Shown: positions 7,362 to 16,329, numbered from the stretch's first letter. The stretch: 64,000 nt of DNA from JAWKSY01 sp041402125 (GCA_041402125.1 JAWKSY010000013.1:59366-123365), one strand, 5' to 3'. Program-made: numbers and translations. The notes: generated by a model not told the origin, from the letters alone.

Positions 7362-9677
7362 ATGGCCGAACCCATCGGCGACGTCGCGCTGCGCACGGCC
7401 GCGCGACAGAAGTACCTCAACTACGCGATGAGCGTCATCACCGCGCGCGCCCTCCCGGACGTGCGCGACGGCCTGAAGCCGGTGCAACGTCGCATCCTCT
7501 ACGCGATGTACGCCGACCTGCGCCTCCTGCCCGACCGCAAGGAGCTCAAGTGCGCCAAGGTCGTCGGCGAGGTGCTCGGCAACTACCACCCGCACGGCGA
7601 CTCCGCGGTGTACGAGGCGCTCGTCCGGATGGCGCAGCCCTTCGTGCTGCGCGCGCCGCTCGTCAACGGACACGGCAACTTCGGCTCGATCGACGGCGAC
7701 TCGGCCGCCGCCTACCGCTACACCGAGGCGAAGCTCCGCCCCTTCGCGCTGACCCTCCTCGACGAGATCGACCAGGAGACGGTGCCCTTCCGCGACACCT
7801 TCGACGCCGTTCGCGTCGAGCCCGTCGTGCTGCCGGCGCAGGCCCCGGTCCTCCTCGTCAACGGCGTCACCGGCATCGCGGTGGGCATCGCGACGAACAT
7901 CCCGCCGCACAACCTCCGCGAGGTCTGCGCGGCCGCGATCCAGCTCATCCGCGATCCCGAGGCCTCGGTCGCGCAGCTCCTCCGCAGCGTGAAGGGCCCC
8001 GACTTCCCGGTGGGCTGCGACATCCTCGCGTCGAAGGCCGAGATCCGGAAGGTCTACGAGACCGGCTCGGGCCCCATCACGATGCGGGGCCGCTACGAGA
8101 TCGAGGGGAAGGGCAAGAAGCGGCAGATCGTGATCACCACGATCCCGCACATGGTCAAGAAGCAGGAGGTCGTCGGCAAGATCCGCGACCTCGCGCTCGA
8201 CCGGAAGGTCCCGCAGATCGTCGACGTCCGCGACGAGTCCACCACCGACATCCGGATCGTCCTCGAGCTGAAGGCCGACGCCGATCCCGACGTGGTGATG
8301 GCCTACCTGTTCAAGAACACCGACCTCCGCTGCAACTTCAACTACAACATGACGGCGCTCGTGCCCCGCGAGGGCACCGAGATCGCCGTGCCGGAGCAGC
8401 TCGACCTGCGGAGCATGCTCCGCCACTTCCTGCGCTTCCGCTTCGACGTCGTGACGCGGCGCTTCGAGTACGAGCTGCGCCAGCTCGAGAAGCGCATCCA
8501 CATCCTCGAGGGCTTCCGCAAGATCTTCGACGACCTCGACACCGCGATCCGGATCATCCGCGAGTCGAAGGGCAAGAAGGACGCGGGCGAGGGCCTCATG
8601 GCCCACTTCGGCCTCGACGAGATCCAGACCAACGCGATCCTCGAGCTGATGCTCTACCGGATCGCGACGCTCGAGATCCAGCGCATCCTCGACGAGCTCC
8701 GCGAGAAGAAGGCGCGCGCGGCGGAGATCCGGCGGATCCTCTCCAGCGAGACGACGCTCTGGAGCATCGTCCGCGGCGAGCTCGAGGTCCTGGCGAAGGA
8801 ACACGGCGACGACCGGCGCTCCCGGATCATCGAGCCGGCCGAGAGCGACGCGGTCGAGATCAAGGCCGACGACTTCATCGTCGAGGAGGACGCCTTCGTC
8901 GTCCTCTCCGAGGGCGGCTGGCTCAAGCGCGTCGGCAGCGTGAAGTCGGTCGACAAGATCCCGGTGAAGAAGGGCGACGCGGTCTTCGGGCTCGTCGCGG
9001 GTTCGACGCGGTCGAGCGTCGTCTTCTTCTCGAACCTGGGCGTCGCCTACACCGCCCGCATCCACGACATCCCGGCGAGCCGCGGCTTCGGCGACCCGAT
9101 CCAGAAGCTCTTCCGCTTCAAGGACGGCGAGCGCGTCGTCGCGATGTTCTCGCTCGACCCCCGGGCGATCGGCGACATCTCGGCCCCGAAGAACCCCGAG
9201 CACTGCCCCGCCGTCCACGGACTCGCGATCACGACGAGCGGCCACGGCATGCGCTTCGGCCTCCTCGCGCTCGCCGAGCCGTCGACGCGAGTCGGCCGGA
9301 AGTTCGCGCGCCTGAAGGCGGGGCACGAGATCGTCCGCGTGTTCACCGTGCACGGGAAGGAGACGCTGATCACGGTCAGCGCCGAGGCGCGCGCCCTCCT
9401 CTGCCCGGCCGAGGAGATCAACTACCTCGAGGGGCCGGGCCAGGGCGTCTACGTGCTGAAGGTCGGCGCCTCGGACCGCGTCATCGGGGCCGCGGTGACC
9501 GACAAGGATCATCTCGGCCTCACCGCGGTCACGACGAACGGCACCCCGCACAACGTCAACCCGCGCCGCTACAAGGTCACGGGCCGCGGCGGCAAGGGCT
9601 TCGAGGTGATCAAGCGCGGCGGCTTCGCCTCGGTGCAGCCGATCGAGATCGAGCTGCCCACGCTCGGGGGAGAGTGA
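7362..9677 (+). CDS. Type IIA DNA topoisomerase, subunit A (GyrA/ParC)
   Basis: A 771-residue DNA-cleaving subunit. The winged-helix domain has LPDVRDGLKPVQRRI. The quinolone-pocket sequence is HPHGDSAVYEALVRMAQPF (S81, E85), and the catalytic tyrosine is Y120 in AYRYTE. A coiled coil and tower occupy ~340-480. The C-terminal beta-pinwheel (~500-771) has a late VTGRGGKG that resembles, but does not match, the gyrase box QRRGGKG. Glu at position 85 is the residue usual in ParC, whereas GyrA usually has Asp. Gyrase and topo IV therefore cannot be separated from this sequence alone. Its partner subunit begins 4 bases after the stop, so the two are cotranscribed. Confidence 0.93.
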   Translation: MAEPIGDVALRTAARQKYLNYAMSVITARALPDVRDGLKPVQRRILYAMYADLRLLPDRKELKCAKVVGEVLGNYHPHGDSAVYEALVRMAQPFVLRAPLVNGHGNFGSIDGDSAAAYRYTEAKLRPFALTLLDEIDQETVPFRDTFDAVRVEPVVLPAQAPVLLVNGVTGIAVGIATNIPPHNLREVCAAAIQLIRDPEASVAQLLRSVKGPDFPVGCDILASKAEIRKVYETGSGPITMRGRYEIEGKGKKRQIVITTIPHMVKKQEVVGKIRDLALDRKVPQIVDVRDESTTDIRIVLELKADADPDVVMAYLFKNTDLRCNFNYNMTALVPREGTEIAVPEQLDLRSMLRHFLRFRFDVVTRRFEYELRQLEKRIHILEGFRKIFDDLDTAIRIIRESKGKKDAGEGLMAHFGLDEIQTNAILELMLYRIATLEIQRILDELREKKARAAEIRRILSSETTLWSIVRGELEVLAKEHGDDRRSRIIEPAESDAVEIKADDFIVEEDAFVVLSEGGWLKRVGSVKSVDKIPVKKGDAVFGLVAGSTRSSVVFFSNLGVAYTARIHDIPASRGFGDPIQKLFRFKDGERVVAMFSLDPRAIGDISAPKNPEHCPAVHGLAITTSGHGMRFGLLALAEPSTRVGRKFARLKAGHEIVRVFTVHGKETLITVSAEARALLCPAEEINYLEGPGQGVYVLKVGASDRVIGAAVTDKDHLGLTAVTTNGTPHNVNPRRYKVTGRGGKGFEVIKRGGFASVQPIEIELPTLGGE

Positions 9678-9681
9678 GGTC

Positions 9682-11589
9682 ATGACGAAGAGCTACACCG
9701 CGAAGGACATCCAGGTCCTCGAGGGCCTCGAGCCGGTCCGCAAGCGCCCCGCGATGTACATCGGCGGCGTCGACCTGAAGGCGCTCCACCACCTCCTGAC
9801 CGAGGTCCTCGACAACTCGATCGACGAGGTGATGGAGGGTCATGCCTCGACCATCCAGGTCGTCCTCGACGAGGACGGCTGCGGCATGACGGTGACCGAC
9901 AACGGACGCGGCATCCCGGTGGACATCCACCCGAAGCACAAGAAGTCCGCGCTCGAGATCATCATGTCGACGCTCCACGCGGGCGGTAAGTTCGAGGGCA
10001 AGAACTACGCCCACTCGGGCGGCCTCCACGGCGTCGGCATCTCGGTCGTCAACGCGCTGTCGAAGCACCTCGTCGCGACGGTGAAGCGGGACGGCTTCAT
10101 CTACGAGATGGAGTTCTCGCGCGGCATCGCGACGACGAAGCTCAAGAAGTCCAAGGCCAACGTGAAGGGCAGCGGCACGCGGATCCACTTCCAGCCGGAC
10201 GAGCAGATCTTCCCCCGCGTCCGCTTCGAGCCGACCGCGATCCGCGAGATGCTGGAGGCGAAGAGCTACCTCCACCGCGAGCTCCGCATCGTCTTCGACG
10301 ACCGCGCCTCGGGCGAGAAGCACACCTTCCACAACCCCGGCGGCATCCCGGACTTCCTCCGCAAGATCGTCGCCGACCGGAAGAAGAATCCGACCACCGA
10401 GGCGATCTACCAGGTCGAGAGCGAGGCCTCGCCCCGCTTCGAGGCGGCCATGGTCTGGACGGACGAGACCGCCGAGTACATCGCGTCCTACGTGAACGGC
10501 GTGCGGACGCCGATGGGCGGCACGCACGAGGCCGGCTTCCGCGGGGCGGTGCAGAAGGCGCTGCGCTCCTACATCAAGACGCACAACCTCACGCCCAAGG
10601 GCGTCACGATCGGTTCCGAGGACATCCGCGAGGGCCTGACCGCCGTCGTCTCCGCTTACGTCGCCGAGCCTCAGTTCCAGGGCCAGACGAAGGATCGCCT
10701 CAACAACCCCGAGGTCACGGCCGAGATCGGCGGGGTCGTCGAGCGCCACTTCGAGTCCTGGCTCAACGAGAACCGCAGCGTCGCCGACGCGATCGTCTAC
10801 CGCGTCGTGCTCTCGGCGCGGGCCCGCGCCGCCTCCCGCGCCGCGACGGACGAGGTGCGGAAGAAGTCGAAGCCGACGACGCGCCTCAAGCTGCCGGAGA
10901 AGCTCGCGGACTGCTCCGACCGCAAGCCCATGAACTGCGAGCTCTTCATCGTCGAGGGTGATTCCGCCGGTGGTTCGGCCAAGCAGGGTCGCGACCGGAA
11001 GACCCAGGCCGTCCTCCCGCTGCGCGGCAAGATCCTCAACACCGAGGGCGCCTCGCTCGCGAAGGTCGTCGCCAACCAGGAGATCACGAACCTCCTCCAG
11101 ACGATCGGCTGCGGCATCGGCAAGAACTACGATCCGAGCAACCTCCGCTACGGCAAGATCATCATCCTCACCGACGCGGACTCGGACGGTCACCACATCG
11201 CGACGCTGCTCCTCACCTTCTTCTACCGTCACCTCCCGGACCTGATCCGCCGCGGCCACGTCTACCTGGGCCAGCCGCCGCTCTACAAGATCCGCGCCGG
11301 CAAGGAGATCCACTGGGTCGCCGACGACTACGAGAAGGAGGAGGTGCTGGCGCGCATCGGCGGCCGGGCGAAGCCCGAGATCACCCGCTTCAAGGGTCTC
11401 GGCGAGATGTCCGCCAAGGAGCTGGGCTCGACCACCCTCGACCCGAGAACGCGCACGATGTTCCGCGTGGTGGTGGACGACGCGCTCGACACCGATCGCG
11501 TGCTGACGGAGATGATGGGGCGCGACCCGAGCGCGCGCTACCAGCTCGTCATGGAGCGGAGTGCCGAGGCCGACGACCTCGATCTCTGA
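9682..11589 (+). CDS. Type IIA DNA topoisomerase, subunit B (GyrB/ParE)
   Basis: A 635-residue ATPase subunit. It has a GHKL fold with EVLDNSIDEVMEG (N-box Asn and Glu), DNGRGIPVD, and GGKFEGKNYAHSGGLHGVG. A transducer domain follows. The TOPRIM domain has EGDSAGGSAKQGRD and ILTDADSDGHHI (DxD metal site), and there is a PLRGKILN block and a C-terminal GLGEMSAKELGSTTLDP. At 635 residues it matches ParE and the short GyrB forms, without the GyrB insert of enterobacteria. It pairs with the A subunit directly upstream. The order A-then-B with a 4-base gap gives a two-gene operon. Confidence 0.93.
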   Translation: MTKSYTAKDIQVLEGLEPVRKRPAMYIGGVDLKALHHLLTEVLDNSIDEVMEGHASTIQVVLDEDGCGMTVTDNGRGIPVDIHPKHKKSALEIIMSTLHAGGKFEGKNYAHSGGLHGVGISVVNALSKHLVATVKRDGFIYEMEFSRGIATTKLKKSKANVKGSGTRIHFQPDEQIFPRVRFEPTAIREMLEAKSYLHRELRIVFDDRASGEKHTFHNPGGIPDFLRKIVADRKKNPTTEAIYQVESEASPRFEAAMVWTDETAEYIASYVNGVRTPMGGTHEAGFRGAVQKALRSYIKTHNLTPKGVTIGSEDIREGLTAVVSAYVAEPQFQGQTKDRLNNPEVTAEIGGVVERHFESWLNENRSVADAIVYRVVLSARARAASRAATDEVRKKSKPTTRLKLPEKLADCSDRKPMNCELFIVEGDSAGGSAKQGRDRKTQAVLPLRGKILNTEGASLAKVVANQEITNLLQTIGCGIGKNYDPSNLRYGKIIILTDADSDGHHIATLLLTFFYRHLPDLIRRGHVYLGQPPLYKIRAGKEIHWVADDYEKEEVLARIGGRAKPEITRFKGLGEMSAKELGSTTLDPRTRTMFRVVVDDALDTDRVLTEMMGRDPSARYQLVMERSAEADDLDL

Positions 11590-11838
11590 TCCCGCCCGGC
11601 GAGCGCGAGGGCCGCTCGACGATCGCGGACCCGGCCTCCTCCCCCCTTCTTTCTCGCCGCGATTTCCGCTTTGTCCCAACGCGGGCCCCGCGCCGCCGTC
11701 TTCCCGACGGACGTCGGCGGAGTGGCGGCGCGGCCCGGCCCGCGCGGCGAGATCGTGGCTGAGCTTCCTGCCGAGGCCGCCGGTGGTCGCGGCGGGGGCG
11801 CTTTGCGACAATCCGGACTCCACTCCGCGGAGCATGCG

Positions 11839-13647
11839 ATGCGCACCGACGACCCGATCCGCCTCCCGGCGGCCGCCCTGGCCCTGCTGGTCTTCTTCCT
11901 GTCCTGCGAGTCGGCCCCGAGGCGCCAGGATCCGCCTCCCCGGGATCCCGATCCCTACCGGGAGCCGCCGCGCCAGGAACCGCCGCGCCAGGGGCCCCCG
12001 CAGGGCGGGCCGCCCCAGGACGGACCGCGCGGGGCCTACATCAAGGGCCTGCAGGACCTCCGCAAGTCCGGCCGCATCGACGAGGCGCAGTTCCGGGAGG
12101 GACGCGACCTCGTGCGATCGAATCCCGACCGGCTGTCGGCGGTGGACGCGCGACGCCGCGAGGTCTACATCGCCCTCGTCGAGGGACGGCTCCGTTCCCG
12201 CGACCTCGACGACGCGCTCGACGAGGCCTCGCGCGGTCGCTGGGATCGACGCATGGACGACCCGGTCCGCGACCTGCGTGAACTTCTGCGACGCCGCGTG
12301 ATCTCGCGCGAGGAGTTCGAGGAGGGCGAGGCCTTCCTCGAGGCCGACCGCAGCCGGCTCGACGAGACCGGCCGCGCGCTGCGCCGCCTCTACTGGCGCC
12401 TCGCCGCCGACCGGATCGACGTCCGGGAGTTCCGCCAGGCTCGCGAGGCCCTGCTGCGCGAGGCGGACGAGCGCGCGCTGCAGGCGCTCTATCAGCGCCG
12501 GGAGATCCGCCGCGAGGAGTACGAGCAGGGCATGCGCCTCTTCCGCACCCCGGTGGGGCAGCTCGACCGCGACGATCGCGACCTCCGCGATCTCTACATC
12601 CGACTCGCGCGAGGCGACATCTCGACCTCCGCGTTCCGCCGCGCCGCGGCGCCGCTGCAGGGCGGCGGGCGGCCGGGCGGTCGTCCCGGAGACCGACCGG
12701 GTGATCGTCCCGGCGATCGTCCGGGCGGCGGCGACCGTCCCGGTGATCGACCCGGTGGCGGTGATCGTCCTGGTGGCGGCGACCGCCCCGGCGGCGGTGA
12801 TCGGCCCGGCGGCGGCGATCGTCCGGGCGGGGGCCGACCCGATCCGACTCCGCCCCAGGTGCCCGCGGCGGTGTTCGCGCGCCTCGAGGGACTCCGGGAC
12901 GGCGGCGCCCTCTCGGCGAATCAGCTCGAGGAGGCCCGGACCGTGCTGGGCCGGGATCCGCGACGCCTCGACGACCGGTCGCGCCAGCTCCGGAAGCTCT
13001 ACCTCGAGCTCGGCGAGTCGGCCCGTCCGAACACGCGGAACTTCCACGAGACCCTGCTGCTCCTCGATACCCGCCAGGGCCTGCCCGTCGCGACGCGCAA
13101 GCAGGTCGATGCGCTCGCGCGGGCGGGACTGAGTTCCTACCAGTTCGAGGAGGGCCAGCGGCTTCTCATCACCACCGGCGTCCGCCTCGACGCGCGCGAG
13201 ACCAGGCGGAAGGACATCTACGTCAAGATCGCGAACGGCTCGGCCCGTCCGGCCGACCTCGGTCCCGATCCGACGCCGCCGAACCGCGGCGGAGGCGCGG
13301 GCGGCGGGAACCCGGGCGGCGGCCGCGGCGAGGGAGGTCGCGGAGACGGCGGCCGACCCGACGGACGACGACCGGCCGGCGGCGACGAGAAGCCCGCGCC
13401 GATCGCGCCCGTCGATCCGAAGGTAAGGAAGGGCCACATCGACGCCCTGACGGACATGACCCGCAAGAAGTCCATCACCGTCGATCAGTTCCGCGTGGCG
13501 CAGCGTCTCATCGCGGCCGAGCCGAGCGCCCTCGACGAGGCCGGCCGCCGCCAGCGCGCCGTCGCCGTCGATCTCTGTGAGGGGCGCTGCGCCCCCAAGG
13601 ACTTCGATCAGCGCGTGAATGAGGCGGGTCGGCGGACCGGCCGATGA
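11839..13647 (+). CDS. Lipoprotein with six degenerate ~65-residue helical repeats
   Basis: A 602-residue protein with a lipoprotein signal peptide (lipobox LLVFFLSC, Cys23) and a Pro/Arg-rich spacer. It contains six copies of one module, at about residues 66-129, 141-205, 208-272, 341-411, 417-473 and 527-596. The shared pattern is L-x-x-L-x-x-x-G-x-I-x-x-x-x-F-x-x-G/A-x-x-L-x-x-x-P-x-x-L-D-x-x-x-R-x-x-R-x-x-Y-x-x-L-A-x-G. The first half recalls SHOCT-type short helical domains. Modules 3-4 and 5-6 are separated by flexible Gly-rich linkers (274-333 GGGDRP repeats; 483-517). The ATG at 11839 is chosen because it gives the signal peptide; the frame is open 56 codons further up without one. 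Function is unknown. Confidence 0.75.
   Translation: MRTDDPIRLPAAALALLVFFLSCESAPRRQDPPPRDPDPYREPPRQEPPRQGPPQGGPPQDGPRGAYIKGLQDLRKSGRIDEAQFREGRDLVRSNPDRLSAVDARRREVYIALVEGRLRSRDLDDALDEASRGRWDRRMDDPVRDLRELLRRRVISREEFEEGEAFLEADRSRLDETGRALRRLYWRLAADRIDVREFRQAREALLREADERALQALYQRREIRREEYEQGMRLFRTPVGQLDRDDRDLRDLYIRLARGDISTSAFRRAAAPLQGGGRPGGRPGDRPGDRPGDRPGGGDRPGDRPGGGDRPGGGDRPGGGDRPGGGDRPGGGRPDPTPPQVPAAVFARLEGLRDGGALSANQLEEARTVLGRDPRRLDDRSRQLRKLYLELGESARPNTRNFHETLLLLDTRQGLPVATRKQVDALARAGLSSYQFEEGQRLLITTGVRLDARETRRKDIYVKIANGSARPADLGPDPTPPNRGGGAGGGNPGGGRGEGGRGDGGRPDGRRPAGGDEKPAPIAPVDPKVRKGHIDALTDMTRKKSITVDQFRVAQRLIAAEPSALDEAGRRQRAVAVDLCEGRCAPKDFDQRVNEAGRRTGR
12661..12840 (+). repeat. In-gene tandem repeat encoding (G)GGDRP linker
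   Basis: About 180 bases of imperfect 12- and 18-base units (GGCGGCGAT plus CGTCCC variants) encode alternating GDRP and GGGDRP. Unit number is likely to vary between strains. Confidence 0.8.
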
Positions 13648-13662
13648 CCGGCGCGCCGCGGA

Positions 13663-13774
13663 GATGCACGTACGGTGCCAGTCACCGGATGTGCATCTCG
13701 CGTGAGCGCGCTCCCGTTCGCGATCTCCGGATGCCGCGGGATGCACATCCGGTGACTGGCACCGTACGTGCATC
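13663..13774. repeat. REP-like pair: two perfect 35-bp inverted arms
   Basis: Arm 13663-13697 and arm 13740-13774 are exact reverse complements, separated by 42 bases. Each arm is itself a hairpin: GATGCAC pairs with GTGCATC at its ends, and GGTG pairs with CACC around CCAGT in the middle (core GGTGCCAGTCACC, or GGTGACTGGCACC on the other strand). This is the layout of a REP/BIME doublet. It lies between the repeat lipoprotein and the hydrolase gene. Confidence 0.9.
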
Positions 13775-14636
13775 CTGGCTCACGACGCTCGCCCTCATCG
13801 CACTCCTGCCCTCCTGCGCGCTGCCCCTCGTCAGCGAGGTCGGCCGGGACGAGATCGATCTCGCCCGCTTTCCCGCTGGCACCGAGCGGCTCGCCTGCGA
13901 GACGGAGGACGCGGTCACGCTCCGCGGCGTCCGGGTGCCCGCCGCGGACGCGCGCGGCGTCGTCCTCCACCTCCTGCCGCGCGACATGTCGCTCACCGAC
14001 GGGCTCCGCGGCCTGGGCGGGTTCCGCGAGACCCTCGAGGCGCTCGCGGCCGAGGGCTTCGCGTCGGTCGTCTTCGACTATCGCGGCGTCGGCGCGTCGG
14101 CGGGCGAGGTCGACGCGACCGCGCTCGAGGCCGACGCGCGCGCGATGTGGCGGGCGCTGGACTCGCGTCCGGACGCGACGGCGGGGACGGTCATCCTGCG
14201 CGGCTGCTCGCTCGGCTCTCTCGCCGCGTCGTCGATCCTCGCGGAGGCGCGACCCGACGCGGTCGTGCTCGCGGCGCCCGTCGACGTCGATTCCCTGAAG
14301 GGCAACGCGCTGGCGCGCGAGCTCGGCGGCTTCCTCGGCGCGGTCGCCTCGCCCTTCTTCCGCGCGCCCGATCTTCCCACGCTGTCCGAATCGCTGGAGC
14401 GTTTCGCGGGCCCGACCCTCGTCCTCCTCGGCGAGGACGACGAGCTCCTCCCGCCCGAGGACTGGCCGGAGGCGCTGCGCGAGCCGGGACCCGAGCGGCG
14501 GGTCGCCACCTTTCCCCTCGATCACGAGTCCCTCGCGATCCGCTTCTACGGATTCGAGTACGGCGAGTTCTCGGGGCGCGTCGCGCCCTCGCTGCTTCCC
14601 GCCGAGCTCGAGTTCCTGCGCGCGCTTCCTCGCTGA
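13731..14636 (+). CDS. Alpha/beta-hydrolase lipoprotein
   Basis: About 301 residues. A lipoprotein signal (TTLALIALLPSC) is followed by an alpha/beta-hydrolase fold: VFDYRGVGASAG (oxyanion/HG-like region), nucleophile elbow RGCSLGS (GxSxG), acid in LLGEDDELLPP, and histidine in LDHESL near the C-terminus. It is therefore predicted to be an active serine hydrolase on the membrane surface. Substrate is unknown. The start is uncertain: ATG 13731 and GTG 13752 both lie in or beside the right arm of a REP-like palindrome, so the first 10-15 residues are encoded by repeat DNA. No clear ribosome site precedes either. A more distant ATG at 13644 would run through the whole repeat and is unlikely. Confidence 0.8.
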   Translation: MPRDAHPVTGTVRASWLTTLALIALLPSCALPLVSEVGRDEIDLARFPAGTERLACETEDAVTLRGVRVPAADARGVVLHLLPRDMSLTDGLRGLGGFRETLEALAAEGFASVVFDYRGVGASAGEVDATALEADARAMWRALDSRPDATAGTVILRGCSLGSLAASSILAEARPDAVVLAAPVDVDSLKGNALARELGGFLGAVASPFFRAPDLPTLSESLERFAGPTLVLLGEDDELLPPEDWPEALREPGPERRVATFPLDHESLAIRFYGFEYGEFSGRVAPSLLPAELEFLRALPR

Positions 14637-14653
14637 CCGCCCGGGCGAGACGG

Positions 14654-14688
14654 GATGCACGTGCGGCGCCCATCACCGGACGTGCATC
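14654..14688. repeat. Single degenerate REP-like hairpin
   Basis: GATGCAC (14654-14660) and GTGCATC (14682-14688) flank a diverged core, CGGCGCCCATCACCGG. It lies in the 62-base gap between two convergent genes, the hydrolase and the flavin-binding protein. It shares the outer stem of the 13.7-kb pair but has a mutated core, so it looks like an old copy. It may act as a terminator. Confidence 0.75.
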
Positions 14689-14698
14689 TTCGTCGCCC

Positions 14699-15271
14699 TC
14701 AGGAGAGCCGGGACTCGAGCTCTCGGATGCGGTCGCGCAGGGGACGGACGTACTCCTCGACCTCCTCCGCGGTGAAGCGGGGCACGATGTGCTGCGGGCA
14801 GTTCCAGTCGACGCCGACGACCTCGATCTCGATCAGGCGGTCGGCGCCCTCGAGGTCGAGCTCGAAGGCTTCGGGCGGCAGGGCGTCGAGATCGAGCACC
14901 CGCGCGCGGCCCACGAGCTTCAGTCGCCGGCGCGTCGGGTAATCGACCGCGATCAGGGAGACGCGATCGTCCGTCGCGAGATTGCCGACGCTGATGAGCT
15001 GCCGGTTGCCGCGGCGATCGGCGAAGAGCAGGCGGCGCTCGTCGAGCACGCGGAGAAAGCCGCGCGGGCCGCCGCGATGCTGCACGTAGGGCCAGCCCTG
15101 CTCGCCCACCGACGCGAGGTAGAAGGAGTCGCGCGCCTGGAGGAAGGCGCGCTCCGCGGGCGCGAGTCCCTCGAACGGGAGCTCCGCCGCGACCTGGTCG
15201 CGACCGTAGGCCGCGCGCTGCGCGGCGCGCACGGAGGGCGTGAACATCAAGGAGCGGTAGGACTCGGTCAC
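14699..15271 (-). CDS. Pyridoxamine-5'-phosphate-oxidase-like flavin/split-barrel protein
   Basis: A 190-residue split-barrel protein of the PNPOx family. It has AFLQARDSFYLASVGEQGWPYVQHRGGPRGFL, then RRLLFADRRGNRQLISVGNL, and a substrate-side PTRRRLKLVGRARV. The CPQH motif near the C-terminus is common in the subgroup annotated as pyridoxamine-phosphate-oxidase family and not in true PdxH. It probably binds FMN or F420 and reduces an unknown substrate. GTG at 15271 is chosen; upstream residues in frame are low-complexity Arg-rich. It is the third gene of the operon 16270-14699 under the sigma-54 promoter. Confidence 0.78.
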   Translation of the reverse strand: MTESYRSLMFTPSVRAAQRAAYGRDQVAAELPFEGLAPAERAFLQARDSFYLASVGEQGWPYVQHRGGPRGFLRVLDERRLLFADRRGNRQLISVGNLATDDRVSLIAVDYPTRRRLKLVGRARVLDLDALPPEAFELDLEGADRLIEIEVVGVDWNCPQHIVPRFTAEEVEEYVRPLRDRIRELESRLS

Positions 15272-15330
15272 GTCGCGTCTCCGGAGAGGGTCGGGCGGGC
15301 GCCGGGGATCGGCGCCCGCCCGGAGGGTCA

Positions 15331-15699
15331 TCAGAAGAAGAAGGTCTGGTAGCCGGCCTTCAGAGGCTCGCGGTGGCTCGCGGTCTCGGTCGCGCCGAGC
15401 GCGTGATCGCCGAGCAGGGGGAGCCCGCAGGCCTCGACGCCCTCGCGCGCGCCGAAGACCTCGGCGCATCCGCAGGAGGCGCCCTGGACGATCTCGCGAA
15501 GCCCCTCGTAGAGCTCCCGCGCCGGGTGGCCGAGACGGGCGAGCTCCTCCGGCCAGCGCGTCCCCGCGCCCGCGAACCGGACGGCGACCTCGTCGCCGGC
15601 GGCGCGCGCCTCGGAGGCGAGCACGAGCCCGTTGAAGAGTCGACCCAGGGCCTCATCCCCGGACTTCGGGTCCGAGAGGATGGTGATCATGAACTTCAT
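15331..15699 (-). CDS. DsrE-family protein
   Basis: A 122-residue small alpha/beta protein. The first strand is KFMITILSDPKSGDEAL and the second EVAVRFAGAGTRW. It has a Cys-rich GASCGCAEVFGA and a final LKAGYQTFFF, all typical of DsrE/DsrF-like folds that handle sulfur or act as small redox partners. The CxC pair at ~75-77 could be redox active. Two more cysteines lie in the same region. It sits 10 bases downstream of the AhpD-like gene and about 60 bases upstream of the PNPOx-like gene in one transcription unit. Confidence 0.7.
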   Translation of the reverse strand: MKFMITILSDPKSGDEALGRLFNGLVLASEARAAGDEVAVRFAGAGTRWPEELARLGHPARELYEGLREIVQGASCGCAEVFGAREGVEACGLPLLGDHALGATETASHREPLKAGYQTFFF

Positions 15700-15709
15700 G
15701 ACGTCCTCC

Positions 15710-16270
15710 TCAGCGGCTCGCCGCCGCGCCGGCGACGCCGGGGACGACCTCGGGGAAGTCGATGGGCGTCACCGCGAGGTGGTTGAACCAGTTCGTGAAG
15801 AGGTTGAGCAGGGCGACGCCGAAGATCTCGGCGATGTCCTGATCGTCGAGTCCGGCCGCGCGAGCCGCCGCGAGCTGGGCGTCGCGCACGTGGCCGCGCT
15901 CGAGCAGGACCTGCCGGGCGAGGGTGATCGCCGCCGCGTCGCGGGCATCCGGGGCCTCGCCGCGGCGCGCGGCCTCGATCTCCTCCGCGGGGATGCGGAG
16001 CATGCCGCCGATGGCGGTGTGGGCCGAGAGGCAGTAGCCGCAGGCGTTCAGCTCGGCGAGCGCGAGGGCGATCCGCTCGCGGAGCGGGGCCGAGAGGCGG
16101 GACTCGCCCAGGGCGCCGCTCATGCCGAGGTAGGTCTTCAGGAGCGCCGGCGAGTTCGCGAGCGCCTTCACGAGGTTCGGGACCTTGCCCATCTTCGTGC
16201 GGACGGCGTCGAAGAGGTCCTTGGTTTCGCCTTCGGCGTGGGCGGGATCGATGAGGGGGAGGCGGGACAT
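15710..16270 (-). CDS. Carboxymuconolactone-decarboxylase/AhpD-like protein
   Basis: A 186-residue all-helical protein with the AhpD active-site signature ACGYCLSAHTA (Cys-x-x-Cys with downstream His). It begins MSRLPLIDP and includes KVPNLVKALANSPALLKTYL, both usual in the peroxidase-related CMD subgroup. AhpD-like proteins are alkylhydroperoxidases or disulfide reductases, so a role in peroxide or electrophile stress is likely. ATG at 16270 is preceded by GGAGAA. It is the first gene of the sigma-54-controlled operon and is divergent from its probable activator. Confidence 0.85.
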   Translation of the reverse strand: MSRLPLIDPAHAEGETKDLFDAVRTKMGKVPNLVKALANSPALLKTYLGMSGALGESRLSAPLRERIALALAELNACGYCLSAHTAIGGMLRIPAEEIEAARRGEAPDARDAAAITLARQVLLERGHVRDAQLAAARAAGLDDQDIAEIFGVALLNLFTNWFNHLAVTPIDFPEVVPGVAGAAASR

Positions 16271-16329
16271 GGTGTTTCTCCGGTCGGTTCCGGCGCCCGG
16301 CGAGTTCCGGGCGCTCTGGACTTCCCTCT

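Noticed and set aside
12661..12840. Regular repeat that could suggest a CRISPR-like array.
   Set aside because: Units are 12-18 bases, contiguous without spacers, in frame and encode a Gly/Asp/Arg/Pro linker.
9610..13773. A 1387-codon open frame on the minus strand, opposite the topoisomerase B and lipoprotein genes.
   Set aside because: It is a shadow of high-G+C codon use: long, low-complexity Arg/Ala/Leu/Glu text with no domains, opposite well-recognised genes.
13663..13774. Perfect inverted repeat as the ends of an insertion sequence.
   Set aside because: Only 42 bases lie between the arms, with no transposase, and other single hairpins of the family occur alone. REP doublet fits better.
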